From the NCBI RefSeq assembly GCF_025950095.1, contig NZ_JAPDDR010000008.1:310001-374000 (forward strand): a DNA stretch of 64,000 nt. Direction: 5' to 3'. A program made the position numbers and the translations under genes. The DNA comes from Luteolibacter rhizosphaerae. Its GTDB lineage: Bacteria > Verrucomicrobiota > Verrucomicrobiia > Verrucomicrobiales > Akkermansiaceae. Position 1 is the stretch's first letter. Each line of letters opens with the position of its first letter. Shown here piece by piece: positions 27,460-36,062 of the stretch. The notes below the pieces were generated by a model. That model saw only the letters and a program-made list of their open reading frames with translations. It made no database searches and was not told the origin of the DNA.

Positions 27460-30271
27460 GGAACGCGTTTTCTTGGGGTGGGACAAGCCCTTGCTTGGAC
27501 TGCTGACCGGCTGGCTTCTGGCGCGGGGCGATGAGCTTTCGCGACTGGTGGTGGTGGTGCCGACGGCGCAGGCCGGGCGTCTTCTGAGGCAGTCCTTGGC
27601 AGAGGTGGCAGGAGCGTTGCTGGCTCCGCGGGTAGTGACGCCCGAGCATTTCTTCCGCGCTGTGGACAGCTCCACGGTAGCGTCGCGGGTGGAGGCGAGG
27701 TTTGCCTGGATCGACGTGCTGCGCGGCATGCCGGAGGGCTCGGCACCGTCCTTGTTTCCGGTCGAGCCGGTGGACCGCTCCTTCGCGTGGGCGGCGGGAG
27801 TGGCCCAGGAGATCGAGAAGGTGCGCAATGTGCTCGCGGAGGGCGGGAAGAGCTTTGTCGATGCGCGGGCATTCAGTCCGGAGAAGGATCGCTGGGGCGA
27901 TTTGATCGAGGTGGAGCGCCGGGCTCTCGGACGGTTTGAGAAGTGGCGGCTGATCGATCCGCTGGCTGCGAAGTTGCAGGCGGCGGAGTCCTTTGCGCTA
28001 CCGGGCGACTGCTCGGGGATCGTGGTGGCAGGGGTGCCGGATCCGGTGCCGCTGGCCGTATCGGTTTGGAAGCGGCTCGATGGAACAAAGGTGCCGGTGC
28101 AAGTGTTGATCCATGCTCCGGAGGAAAATTCGGCATTGTTCGATGAATGGGGCAGGCCGGGCGAGAAGTGGGCCGAGAGGTCCACGCCCCTGCCGCGGGA
28201 GCGAGTCCATCTGGTCAGCGGTCCGCCGGAATTGGCGACAAAGGCGGTGAGTTGTTTCGATGGGCTCGCGAGCGATCAAGCGACCCTGGGTCTGTGCGAT
28301 CCGGTCTTCGGACCGGCCTTGGAGACGGGTTTCACCGAAGCAGGGTGGCGCGCGTGGAATCCGGAGGGCAAGACGGCGGGCAGCGCGATGCTGTTGATGC
28401 TGCGCGGCTTCGCGGGATTGGCAGCGCGCGGCGAGCGCTGGGAGCCGGCGGCATCGATCCTGAGGAATCCGCTGATCGGGGAAATCTCCGGGAAGAAGTC
28501 ACTGCATGCGGCACTGCTGGCGCTCGACGACATCGAGAAAAACTTTCTGCCGGGCAGTCTTTCGAGGGTGATCGATCAGTGCGAGCGACTGAAGGCGGAG
28601 CAGAATCCCGAGAAGCCCGACGAAGGGGCGCTCAAGCTCTCCGCCATGCTGGCGTGGTGTGAAGGTTGGCGCGACCGTTTCGTTCCGGGAATCTCCGCGG
28701 AGGCTCTGGGTGCGTGGGTGGGGGAGATGCGGAAGGGCCGGGTGAATGATGGAGCGGAAGGTCAGCTCCTGGATGCGCTGGCGGATGCAGTGCCTTATTT
28801 GAGGCGCCTGGAAGAGAGGGGTTTGTTGGACGGACCCGGTGAAGCCTTGGAACTCGCGCTGGCTTCGCTTGATGCTCTGCGCTCCGCGAGCGGTCGCGAG
28901 GATGCGGTGATCGATCTGCTCGGTTGGCTGGAGCTGGCCTATGCTCCAGGGCGGCGGATGGTGCTGGCAGGCATGCACGAGGGCAGCGTGCCGGACGGAA
29001 GCTTCGATGATTCCTTCCTGCCGGAGAACGTGCGGAAGGATCTGGAACTGCGCGATGCAGACACGAGGCACGCGCGGGATGCCTACTTGTTCCACTCGCA
29101 CGCGGCATCGCGGGAGCTGGAGGTGATCGTGGCGAAGGTGGATACACTCGGGGAGCCGCGGCGGCCTTCGCGGCTCCTGCTGGTGTCCGAGGGTGTGGAG
29201 CTGGCGCAGCGGGTCATGGACTTGGCCGCAGCTCCTGCGTCCGCGGCGGCGCGCTTGGTCGCGTGGGAGCGCGGCGGATGGAAACTCGAACTATCCGATA
29301 CGCTGAAGCCCTATTTGGATGGAGAACGGAAGCTGAGTCCGTCCGCGATCCGCGACTATCTCTATTGCCCTTTCCGCTTCTACCTGAAGCGGGTGCTGAA
29401 GTGGAAACCCTACGACGCCGGGAAGCTGGAGATGGACGAACTCGACTTCGGCAACTTGTGTCACGATGCGCTGGAGCAGATGGGCCGTCACCCCGTGATG
29501 GTGGCGACACAGGATGTGAAGCAACTGCGCGATTTCCTCTGGGCGACGATGGACGCACGGCTCGCGCGATATGGCCCTGCACTCTCGCTGCCGCTGCTGG
29601 TGCAGCGGGAAGCGGCGCGGACGCGGATCGAACGCTTTGCCGAGCTGGAGGTGGAGCAGCGGGTGGATGGCTGGCGGACCCAGAAGGTGGAGTGGAACAT
29701 CGGGAAGGATGTGCCGTGGGACATCGAGGGACAGCCGATTTCGATGCAGGTGGACCGCATCGACTTTCATCCGGATCTGGGCTGGCGAGTGCTCGACTAC
29801 AAGACCTCGGCCAAGGCGGACGTGCCGCGTAGCGCGCATCTGAGGCGGGCCTCCGAGAAGCGGCGGGAATTCGGGCCAACGATGATCGGCTCCCGCGGTG
29901 CGGAGGATGCGTGGAAGAACGTGCAGGTGCCGCTCTATGCCGCCTTCGTGAAGCAATGGCAGGGTTTGGAAAAACCACCGGCGATCGGGTATGTGAATCT
30001 GCCCGCGACCTTGAATGACGTGGCCTTCGAGATGTGGGAGGACTTCACCAGCGACAAGATGGACAACGCGATGGAGTGGTCGCGCGAGATCATCCGTGCG
30101 ATGCGGGACGGGCTGCACTGGCCGCCGGTGGAACTGAGCGGTGCGGAGGCGGGTTACGATGAATTCGCACCGCTGGCACCGGATGGTTTGGAAGAGGCGG
30201 TGCAGGGGAGCTTGATCGAGACGATGAAGGGGATCGCGGTGGCATGGGATGCGGGAAGGAGGCTGGCATGA
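27455..30271 (+). CDS. addB: AddB-like subunit of a recombination helicase-nuclease (PD-(D/E)XK nuclease family)
   Basis: AddB is the partner of the AddA helicase-nuclease in RecBCD-like processing of double-strand breaks. This 938-residue protein is helicase-like but degenerate in its N-terminal part (VVVVPTAQAGRLLRQSLAEV). It ends with a PD-(D/E)XK nuclease domain: LSPSAIRDYLYCPFRFYLKR, LDFGNLCHDALEQMG, MQVDRIDFHPDLGWRVLDYK, and VQVPLYAAF. The catalytic D-x(n)-DYK arrangement is intact. Only one Cys is obvious at the start of the nuclease domain, so an iron-sulfur cluster like that of Bacillus AddB is uncertain. The stop overlaps addA by four bases. Confidence 0.87.
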   Translation: MPERVFLGWDKPLLGLLTGWLLARGDELSRLVVVVPTAQAGRLLRQSLAEVAGALLAPRVVTPEHFFRAVDSSTVASRVEARFAWIDVLRGMPEGSAPSLFPVEPVDRSFAWAAGVAQEIEKVRNVLAEGGKSFVDARAFSPEKDRWGDLIEVERRALGRFEKWRLIDPLAAKLQAAESFALPGDCSGIVVAGVPDPVPLAVSVWKRLDGTKVPVQVLIHAPEENSALFDEWGRPGEKWAERSTPLPRERVHLVSGPPELATKAVSCFDGLASDQATLGLCDPVFGPALETGFTEAGWRAWNPEGKTAGSAMLLMLRGFAGLAARGERWEPAASILRNPLIGEISGKKSLHAALLALDDIEKNFLPGSLSRVIDQCERLKAEQNPEKPDEGALKLSAMLAWCEGWRDRFVPGISAEALGAWVGEMRKGRVNDGAEGQLLDALADAVPYLRRLEERGLLDGPGEALELALASLDALRSASGREDAVIDLLGWLELAYAPGRRMVLAGMHEGSVPDGSFDDSFLPENVRKDLELRDADTRHARDAYLFHSHAASRELEVIVAKVDTLGEPRRPSRLLLVSEGVELAQRVMDLAAAPASAAARLVAWERGGWKLELSDTLKPYLDGERKLSPSAIRDYLYCPFRFYLKRVLKWKPYDAGKLEMDELDFGNLCHDALEQMGRHPVMVATQDVKQLRDFLWATMDARLARYGPALSLPLLVQREAARTRIERFAELEVEQRVDGWRTQKVEWNIGKDVPWDIEGQPISMQVDRIDFHPDLGWRVLDYKTSAKADVPRSAHLRRASEKRREFGPTMIGSRGAEDAWKNVQVPLYAAFVKQWQGLEKPPAIGYVNLPATLNDVAFEMWEDFTSDKMDNAMEWSREIIRAMRDGLHWPPVELSGAEAGYDEFAPLAPDGLEEAVQGSLIETMKGIAVAWDAGRRLA

Positions 30272-33200
30272 GCATGCAGAGCCTGATGATCCGCGCCTCG
30301 GCGGGATCGGGAAAAACCTTCCAGCTCTCGAACCGCTTCCTCGCCCTGCTCGCTGCAGGTGCGGATCCTTCGGAGCTCATCGCATTGACCTTCACCCGCA
30401 AGGCGGCAGGAGAGTTTGCGGACCGGATCCTGTCGCGATTGGCGAAGGGATCCTTGAGCGATGAAGAAGCGCTCAAGCTGACGCGCGAGCTCTCTGATAC
30501 ACTGGCAGGAAATACGGAGAACGGAATGCCGGCGCTTTTCCCGGCGGGCGACAAGATCGAGCCGGATCTGACGAGCTTTCGTGAGCTGCTGGAAAAGCTG
30601 GTGGCCTCGCTGCACCGGGTTTCGCTCGGCACTCTGGACAGCTTCTTCGTGCGGATCGTGAAGCGCTTCCCTTACGAGCTGGGATTGGCGGAGTTCCGTT
30701 TGCTGGAGGAGGAGGCGCTGCAGGCTGAGAAATCGCAGGTGCTGGCGCGGATCTTCCGCGAGGTGCCGGAACGCCAGCGCGAGGCCTTCCTGGGTGCCTT
30801 CCGCCTGGCGACGCATGGGAAGGAGCACAACCGGCTGTGCCGACTGCTCGATGACTTCCTGGACAAGCATCACCAGCGCTATCTCTCTGCTCCGCTCAGG
30901 GGGCAGTGGGGGAATCTCGATCTGATCTGGCCGGATGGCTGCCCATGGGAACACGTGGAAGACTTCCATCAGGCGGCGCAGGAGGTGATGGAGTTCCTCC
31001 CCTCCGTGGGAGTGGACAAGAAGCCGCATGCGACCTGGCTGAAAGGCTGGCAAAAGGCAGCGGATTGGTTCCGGCTCTACGCGCCGGGTGACGGTCGCAA
31101 AACGGAGCCGGCGATCGATCGCACGCTAGGCCTGCTGGCAGACCTGTCCCGCGGCCATGCGGTGGATGTCTTCTCGGGAATGGAACACCGGATCTCGGGA
31201 CGACTGGCAGATGCGATGACGCGCTTGATCGGCGGTTATCTGCGGGGAGAGATCGAGGCGCGGGCGACGCGGACGACCGGGCTGTGGTCGCTGCTGTGGG
31301 CCTACGAGAGTATCTATGAGGCGGAGGTGAGGCGACGCGGCGGGCTGGGCTTCGCGGATGTGACGCGGCTGCTATCCGCAGGCGGACTGACAGACGACGG
31401 CCGGGCGCGGATCGAATCGCGGCTCGATGCGCGCTACCGGCACTGGCTGCTCGACGAGTTCCAGGACACAAGCCGCGGGCAGTGGGAGGTGCTGGAGGGT
31501 CTGTTGGACGAGGCGATCCTGGACCCGGAGGGGGAGCGCTCGCTTTTCGTGGTGGGCGATACCAAGCAGGGCATCTACGGCTGGCGTGGCGGAGAGCCGC
31601 GGCTCTTCGACGACCTGCTGCAGCGCCCGGGCTGGCCGGTGCGGATGAAGGAATGGGGAATGGAGACTTCCTGGCGCTCCTCCGTGGAGGTGCTGGGACT
31701 GGCAAACCTCGTATGTGATCCCGCGGTGATGCGCGGTCGCTTCCCGGAAGCGGCAGTGAGGCGCTGGAACTACGTGAACCATCGTAGCGCGCAGAGGGTC
31801 ACCCCGCTGGCGGGATACGCGGTGGTGGTGGATACCGACGAGGACTCCGGAGAAGAAGAGGAGATCGGCGGTGTGGAGGGCGCTCTGCGGGATGTGCTAG
31901 CCCACGTGAACCCGATTGCACGCGGCCTGAGCTGCGCGGTGCTTGTGCGCTCGAACGACAAGGCGCGGAAGCTGGTGGACTTCATCCGCAAGGAGTTCCC
32001 CGGGATGCCGGTGGAGATGGATGCGGAGGTGGAGCTAGCCTTGGATAACCCGGTGGGGGTGGCCCTGATGGACTTCTTCCGCTGGCTCGGGCATCCGGCC
32101 GATCGTTTGGCGCAGGGTCATGTGATGGCCTCGCCACTCGGGCCGGTGCTGGGAGAATGGGCCGAGGGCCCGAGGCTGATCTGGCATCACTGTCGCAAGC
32201 GGGTGCTGGAGCGCGGAATGGCAGGAGTGATGCAGGACCTGGCTGCTGGCCTGAAGAGCCGCGGGGTGCTGAACCCATTCCTCGAAGGACGTCTGGGAGG
32301 AATTCTGCGAGCGGCACTGGAATACGATGAAAGCGGACGCCGCGACTTCGACGAATGGGTGCGCGTGATGGAGTCCCTGAAGCAGCGTGAGTACTCGGCA
32401 GAAGGCGCGCTGCAGGTGATGACCGTGCACAAGGCGAAGGGGCTGGAATTCGACATGGTGGTCCTCCCCGATCTGGCAGGTGGCGTTTTCGATGACCCCT
32501 CCAAGGCCGGGATCCTCGAGTTCAAGGACGAGAGCGGGCGGATCGAGAGCTTGCTGCTGTCGCCTTCCAAGAAGCTGCTGGAGGCGGATCCTGCGCTGAG
32601 TGCCAGGTTTGAGGCGTGGTCCGCGGAGCAGTGCTACGAGCGCTTCTGCAATCTGTACGTGGCCCTGACGCGGGCGAAGCATGCGACCTACGTGCTGCTG
32701 CCGAAGGCACCGGCGAACCCGAGCTCCGGACGCCGGCACGATCTGTGGATCCGCTCCGCGGTATCGGGAGGCGGAACGGTGGAATGGAACGGGCGGGTGC
32801 AACTGGTGCTGCACGAATCCGGCGATGCTGCCTGGTTTGCGGATGCGAGTGATAGGGGGGATACGGGAGCGAAAGAGGAGGAAGGAATCCATTTGGGCGC
32901 CGCCATCGCGAGGAGGGAGAAGGTGATTCCATCGGCGGCGAAGAAGGGCGGGTTCGCCTTCGCACCGGCAGGTGTCGCCTTTGGCAACGAGGTGCATGCG
33001 GCCTTCGAGCGGATCCGCTGGATCGATGGGGACGCCATCGACCTGCCGGGCAATACGGCCGGGCAAATGGTGCGGGAACTACTGGAAGTACCGGAGATCC
33101 GCAGTGTCTTCCTCCGCGAAGGGCGTGAGGTGGAGCTGAGACGCGAGCAGCCGGTGGATACGATTCTGGATGGCAAATGGTTGAGCGGCACGATCGACCG

Positions 33201-33408
33201 GCTTCATATCCTCCGGGATTCCGCGGGTGCGGTGGAAGCCGTCGAGATCGTGGATTTCAAGACCGACGCGGTGAGCAATGGCGAGGAACTGATCGCACGC
33301 TATGCCGAGCAGATGGCGGCCTATCGCGAGGCCGTGTCGCGAGCTTTCGGGGTGCCGGTGAAGTGCCGCCTGCTGTCGACGCGACTGAAGAAGTGCTTCG
33401 ATTGTTAG
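30268..33408 (+). CDS. addA: AddA-like helicase-nuclease (UvrD family plus C-terminal nuclease)
   Basis: AddA unwinds and degrades DNA from double-strand ends with AddB. The 1046-residue protein has the superfamily 1 motifs in order: Walker A ASAGSGKTFQLSNRF, LTFTRKAAGEFADRI, LLDEFQDTSRGQW, VVGDTKQGIYGWRGGEP, VMTVHKAKGLEFDMVVLPDL and LYVALTRAKHATYVLL. The C-terminal nuclease has GNEVHAAFERI, VEIVDFKTDAV and YAEQMAAYREAV. I chose ATG 30268 because GGAAGGAGG lies at optimal spacing and the start overlaps the addB stop (ATGA); an ATG at 30244 would add eight residues. Confidence 0.93.
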   Translation: MSMQSLMIRASAGSGKTFQLSNRFLALLAAGADPSELIALTFTRKAAGEFADRILSRLAKGSLSDEEALKLTRELSDTLAGNTENGMPALFPAGDKIEPDLTSFRELLEKLVASLHRVSLGTLDSFFVRIVKRFPYELGLAEFRLLEEEALQAEKSQVLARIFREVPERQREAFLGAFRLATHGKEHNRLCRLLDDFLDKHHQRYLSAPLRGQWGNLDLIWPDGCPWEHVEDFHQAAQEVMEFLPSVGVDKKPHATWLKGWQKAADWFRLYAPGDGRKTEPAIDRTLGLLADLSRGHAVDVFSGMEHRISGRLADAMTRLIGGYLRGEIEARATRTTGLWSLLWAYESIYEAEVRRRGGLGFADVTRLLSAGGLTDDGRARIESRLDARYRHWLLDEFQDTSRGQWEVLEGLLDEAILDPEGERSLFVVGDTKQGIYGWRGGEPRLFDDLLQRPGWPVRMKEWGMETSWRSSVEVLGLANLVCDPAVMRGRFPEAAVRRWNYVNHRSAQRVTPLAGYAVVVDTDEDSGEEEEIGGVEGALRDVLAHVNPIARGLSCAVLVRSNDKARKLVDFIRKEFPGMPVEMDAEVELALDNPVGVALMDFFRWLGHPADRLAQGHVMASPLGPVLGEWAEGPRLIWHHCRKRVLERGMAGVMQDLAAGLKSRGVLNPFLEGRLGGILRAALEYDESGRRDFDEWVRVMESLKQREYSAEGALQVMTVHKAKGLEFDMVVLPDLAGGVFDDPSKAGILEFKDESGRIESLLLSPSKKLLEADPALSARFEAWSAEQCYERFCNLYVALTRAKHATYVLLPKAPANPSSGRRHDLWIRSAVSGGGTVEWNGRVQLVLHESGDAAWFADASDRGDTGAKEEEGIHLGAAIARREKVIPSAAKKGGFAFAPAGVAFGNEVHAAFERIRWIDGDAIDLPGNTAGQMVRELLEVPEIRSVFLREGREVELRREQPVDTILDGKWLSGTIDRLHILRDSAGAVEAVEIVDFKTDAVSNGEELIARYAEQMAAYREAVSRAFGVPVKCRLLSTRLKKCFDC

Positions 33409-33439
33409 ATCCAACCGGCCGATTGGGGGGATTCTAACG

Positions 33440-33470
33440 AAAAGCCCGCCGCGAGCGAGTCGCGACGGGC
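33440..33470 (-). terminator. Terminator of hpf
   Basis: GCCCGCCGCGA (33444-33454) and TCGCGACGGGC (33460-33470) form an 11-bp stem with one mismatch. Reading on the minus strand, the stem is followed by TTTTCGTT. It lies between the convergent addA and hpf genes. Confidence 0.85.
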
Positions 33471-33493
33471 GGATCGAGGATCGGAAATCGCGG

Positions 33494-34081
33494 TCAATCC
33501 TTGATATCAATGGCTCCGTACTCGCCGTCCTTGCGGCGATACAGGATGGTCAGGCAACCGCGGCGCGCGCTCTTGTAGAGCACGAAGGGTCGGTCGTTGA
33601 GTTCAAGCTCCATGACTGCATCTTCCTTATACATCGTGCGGAGGCGGTAGTTCTCCGGATGAACGATGAAGGGCTCGGGATCGTGCTCGGCTTCCTCCGG
33701 GTGATCGATGATCTCCTCGCGGAAATAGCGCTCGTCGAGATGACGGATCGAGTCGTTGCGATGCGGCCGCTTCTTCTTGAGCAGGCGCGTCTTGTGCTTC
33801 CGCATGCGGCGTGCGATCTTGTCGACCGTTTCGTCGATCGCGGCATACATATCCTGTCCTTCCGTGTGCGCTTCGATGGTGATGTGGTTGGCGCAAAAGA
33901 GAATGATTTCGGCGATGTGCCGGTTTTTCTGAACGTCGAGAATAACCTTCGCTTCGATAATGCGCGGGTAGTCGAGATGGAGACCCTCGATCTTCTTCTG
34001 GGCGTAGTCGCGCAGCGAGTCGGTCACGGATTCATGGCGAACGGTCACCGTGATGGGCAGGTTCACATTTGCGGTTTGCAT
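33494..34081 (-). CDS. hpf: Long-form ribosome hibernation promoting factor
   Basis: Long HPF binds the 30S decoding region and dimerises 70S ribosomes into inactive 100S particles in starvation. The 195-residue protein has the N-terminal ribosome-binding domain (VTVRHESVTDSLRDYAQKKI, HITIEAHTEGQDMYAAIDET). A basic linker follows (RRMRKHKTRLLKKKRPHR), then the C-terminal dimerisation domain (YRLRTMYKEDAVMELELNDR, ILYRRKDGEYGAIDI). ATG 34081 is preceded by the strong ribosome-binding site AGGAG. An upstream in-frame start at 34174 is rejected for lack of one. A possible sigma-54 promoter lies upstream. Confidence 0.93.
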   Translation of the reverse strand: MQTANVNLPITVTVRHESVTDSLRDYAQKKIEGLHLDYPRIIEAKVILDVQKNRHIAEIILFCANHITIEAHTEGQDMYAAIDETVDKIARRMRKHKTRLLKKKRPHRNDSIRHLDERYFREEIIDHPEEAEHDPEPFIVHPENYRLRTMYKEDAVMELELNDRPFVLYKSARRGCLTILYRRKDGEYGAIDIKD

Positions 34082-34162
34082 GTCTATTCTCCTGTTTGAT
34101 TTGGGGTGAATGGACGGCGGTTTTATCCGCCCTATCCACCTTACAGGATGGACTGGATTCCG

Positions 34163-34178
34163 GCAAAAGGCCACCCAG
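34163..34178 (-). promoter_or_regulatory. Possible sigma-54 promoter of hpf
   Basis: On the minus strand CTGGGTGGCCTTTTGC has GG and GC separated by 10 bases and a TTTTGC -12 element, but the -24 element (TGGGTGG) is only a partial match to TGGCACG. It lies about 82 bases upstream of hpf. Confidence 0.35.
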
Positions 34179-34266
34179 TTCTTGAGAAAAAAGTGGCATC
34201 CCTTGACGCGCGGCGATTACAGCGCGATCGGGTATTTCCAATGTATTGACGAGGCCCTTCTCGCTT

Positions 34267-34914
34267 TCAGCGAGTTGTGAGATATGTGGCCAGATCGCGC
34301 ACCTTTGGGAAGATCCTGCGGGCACCGGCGGACTGCAAAGCTTCCGTGTCATGATAGCCCCAGGAGGTGATGAGCGGCTGCATTCCGGCGGCTTCGGCGG
34401 TAGCCAAATCGACCGTGGAGTCGCCAATGAAAGCGCAGTCTTCCGGAGCCGATCCCCATTGGCTGGCGATCCAGAGGGCGGCATCCGGGAATGGCTTGCG
34501 GCGGAGTTCGGGGCCTTGGCCTAGGACCGGGTCGAAAAGGATGCCGGGGAAGATCTTGGCGACGATCTCCACGGTGAAGGGATGGGGCTTGTTGGAGAGG
34601 ATGGCGATGCGTTGGCCGGAAAGGCTCGCGAGCAGTTCGGGGATGCCCGGGTAGGGGGCGGTGCCCTCGGGCCAAGTCAGGGCGTAGTCCTCCTTGAAGT
34701 CAGCTTCCACGGTGAGGATCGCGGGCTCGCCGGCATCGGCGGGGAGGGCCTTGCGAGCGAGCTCGTGGGAACCATTGCCGATGAAACGCCGGATGTCCGC
34801 CTGGACATGGGAGGAGAACCCGGAGCGCTCGAGGGCCCGGTTCAGGGAGGCGGCGATTCCGGGGAGGGAATCGACGAGAGTTCCATCGAGATCGAAGATA
34901 AGTCCGCCGTGCAT
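34267..34914 (-). CDS. HAD-family phosphatase, phosphoglycolate-phosphatase-like
   Basis: The 215-residue protein has all HAD motifs: motif I IFDLDGTLVDSLPG with the nucleophile Asp, motif II ILSNKP, the motif III Lys in RRKPFPDA, and motif IV AFIGDSTVDLATAEAAG. The small helical cap (ALERSGF..IRRFIGNG) fits the Gph/PGP subgroup, which dephosphorylates 2-phosphoglycolate or similar small phosphates. ATG 34914 begins directly before the first beta strand (MHGGLIFDLDGT); an upstream in-frame start at 34959 adds an unlikely leader. It lies downstream of rtcA on the same strand with an 80-base gap, so it may be independent. Confidence 0.88.
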   Translation of the reverse strand: MHGGLIFDLDGTLVDSLPGIAASLNRALERSGFSSHVQADIRRFIGNGSHELARKALPADAGEPAILTVEADFKEDYALTWPEGTAPYPGIPELLASLSGQRIAILSNKPHPFTVEIVAKIFPGILFDPVLGQGPELRRKPFPDAALWIASQWGSAPEDCAFIGDSTVDLATAEAAGMQPLITSWGYHDTEALQSAGARRIFPKVRDLATYLTTR

Positions 34915-34994
34915 GGCGCGCGGATGGATGCCCAAGGCGGGACAATCATCAATCACCAATCGTCCCGGGACATCCGGATGTGGATTCCGGTGGG

Positions 34995-36011
34995 TCAGGT
35001 TTCCTCGCAGGTGATGATGTGCACGCCACGGTCCTCCTTCCGGACGGAAAATTTCACCGGGAGGAACTTTTCGATCACGGAGATATTCGTGGGGACGTGG
35101 GTATCCGGTGCCATGGTGGCGATGGTGCCGCTACCGGCGAGGGCGAGAGGCAGCAGGAGCTGATCGGCGAGATGACGGCCGACAGGAGCACGGCAGCCGA
35201 TGTAGTCGTTCATGGCCTTGGTCGCGCGATGGGCGACTTTCTCAGCGGAAACGCCGTGTTCGCCGAAGCCGCTGGTCATTTCACGGATGCCGCCGAAGTC
35301 CGCCTCGACCAAGCAGACTATGCCTGCACCGGGTCCTTGCTCGCAGCTTTCCACCACGGCGTCCTTGCAGGGGAATGCCTCGAGAGCGGCGTCGAGCATG
35401 CGGCCGGCGACGGGGAGCGGGATATGACGGGTGAGGACACGGATGCGCGAAGCTTCGAGCTCGGTGCGCTGCACGAGTTCGAGTGGCTGAAGTTGCGGGG
35501 AGGGCTGGATGTTTGCGGTCAAGCAGCCGCCTCCGGCAGGAGCGAAGCCGACGCTCTCGCAGGCGACCGTGGCCTTGCCTCCCATGCGTGCCAGCACGGG
35601 GAGGAAGATCCTTTCGATGAACTCGAAGGGTGGGGCCATGGGGTTGTGGGTGCCGCCTTCGAGTTTGAGCGTGCTGGCGGCATCCGCTTGCCAGAGTGCG
35701 GGCAGCAGGGTCTGGAGCAGGAGCGTGGTGCTGCCTGCCGTGCCGATGGCGAAGTGGTACGATCCGCCTCGTACTTTGCCGGCGCGGAAGACGAGTTCGG
35801 TCGAGCCGATGTCGGCACCATCGGCGGTGCCGCCGGAGATTTCGCAGGCGGCCTTCACGCAGGTGAGGTGCTGGCGCATGAGTCCGGGCCGGGGGCGCTT
35901 GCCGCGGATGTTCGTCATGCGGAAGGGCTGGCCGGTGATCATGGCGAGCGAGAGGGCGGTGCGGAGCATCTGCCCGCCGCCGGAGCTGCCATCGAGCTGG
36001 ATCGGTTTCAT
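34995..36011 (-). CDS. rtcA: RNA 3'-terminal phosphate cyclase
   Basis: RtcA converts RNA 3'-phosphates to 2',3'-cyclic phosphates with ATP. The 338-residue protein has LDGSSGGGQMLRTALSLAMI, RPRPGLMRQHLTCVKAACEI, GSTELVF, GTAGSTTLLLQTLLPAL and APAGGGCL, plus the C-terminal signature DTHVPTNISVIEKFLPVKF. His305 in that signature is the expected AMP-accepting residue. It is the last gene of the rsr-Y RNA-rtcBA operon, 51 bases after rtcB. Together with RtcB, Ro60 and RtcR it forms an RNA-repair system. Confidence 0.96.
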   Translation of the reverse strand: MKPIQLDGSSGGGQMLRTALSLAMITGQPFRMTNIRGKRPRPGLMRQHLTCVKAACEISGGTADGADIGSTELVFRAGKVRGGSYHFAIGTAGSTTLLLQTLLPALWQADAASTLKLEGGTHNPMAPPFEFIERIFLPVLARMGGKATVACESVGFAPAGGGCLTANIQPSPQLQPLELVQRTELEASRIRVLTRHIPLPVAGRMLDAALEAFPCKDAVVESCEQGPGAGIVCLVEADFGGIREMTSGFGEHGVSAEKVAHRATKAMNDYIGCRAPVGRHLADQLLLPLALAGSGTIATMAPDTHVPTNISVIEKFLPVKFSVRKEDRGVHIITCEET

Positions 36012-36062
36012 GAAAAGAGGGAAGGAGGAAGGGGGCGGCTAGGGCCCCCTTCCCATGAGTTG

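Noticed and set aside
30244-30267. Upstream ATG of addA
   Set aside because: The ATG at 30268 has a strong GGAAGGAGG at correct spacing and the typical four-base overlap with addB.
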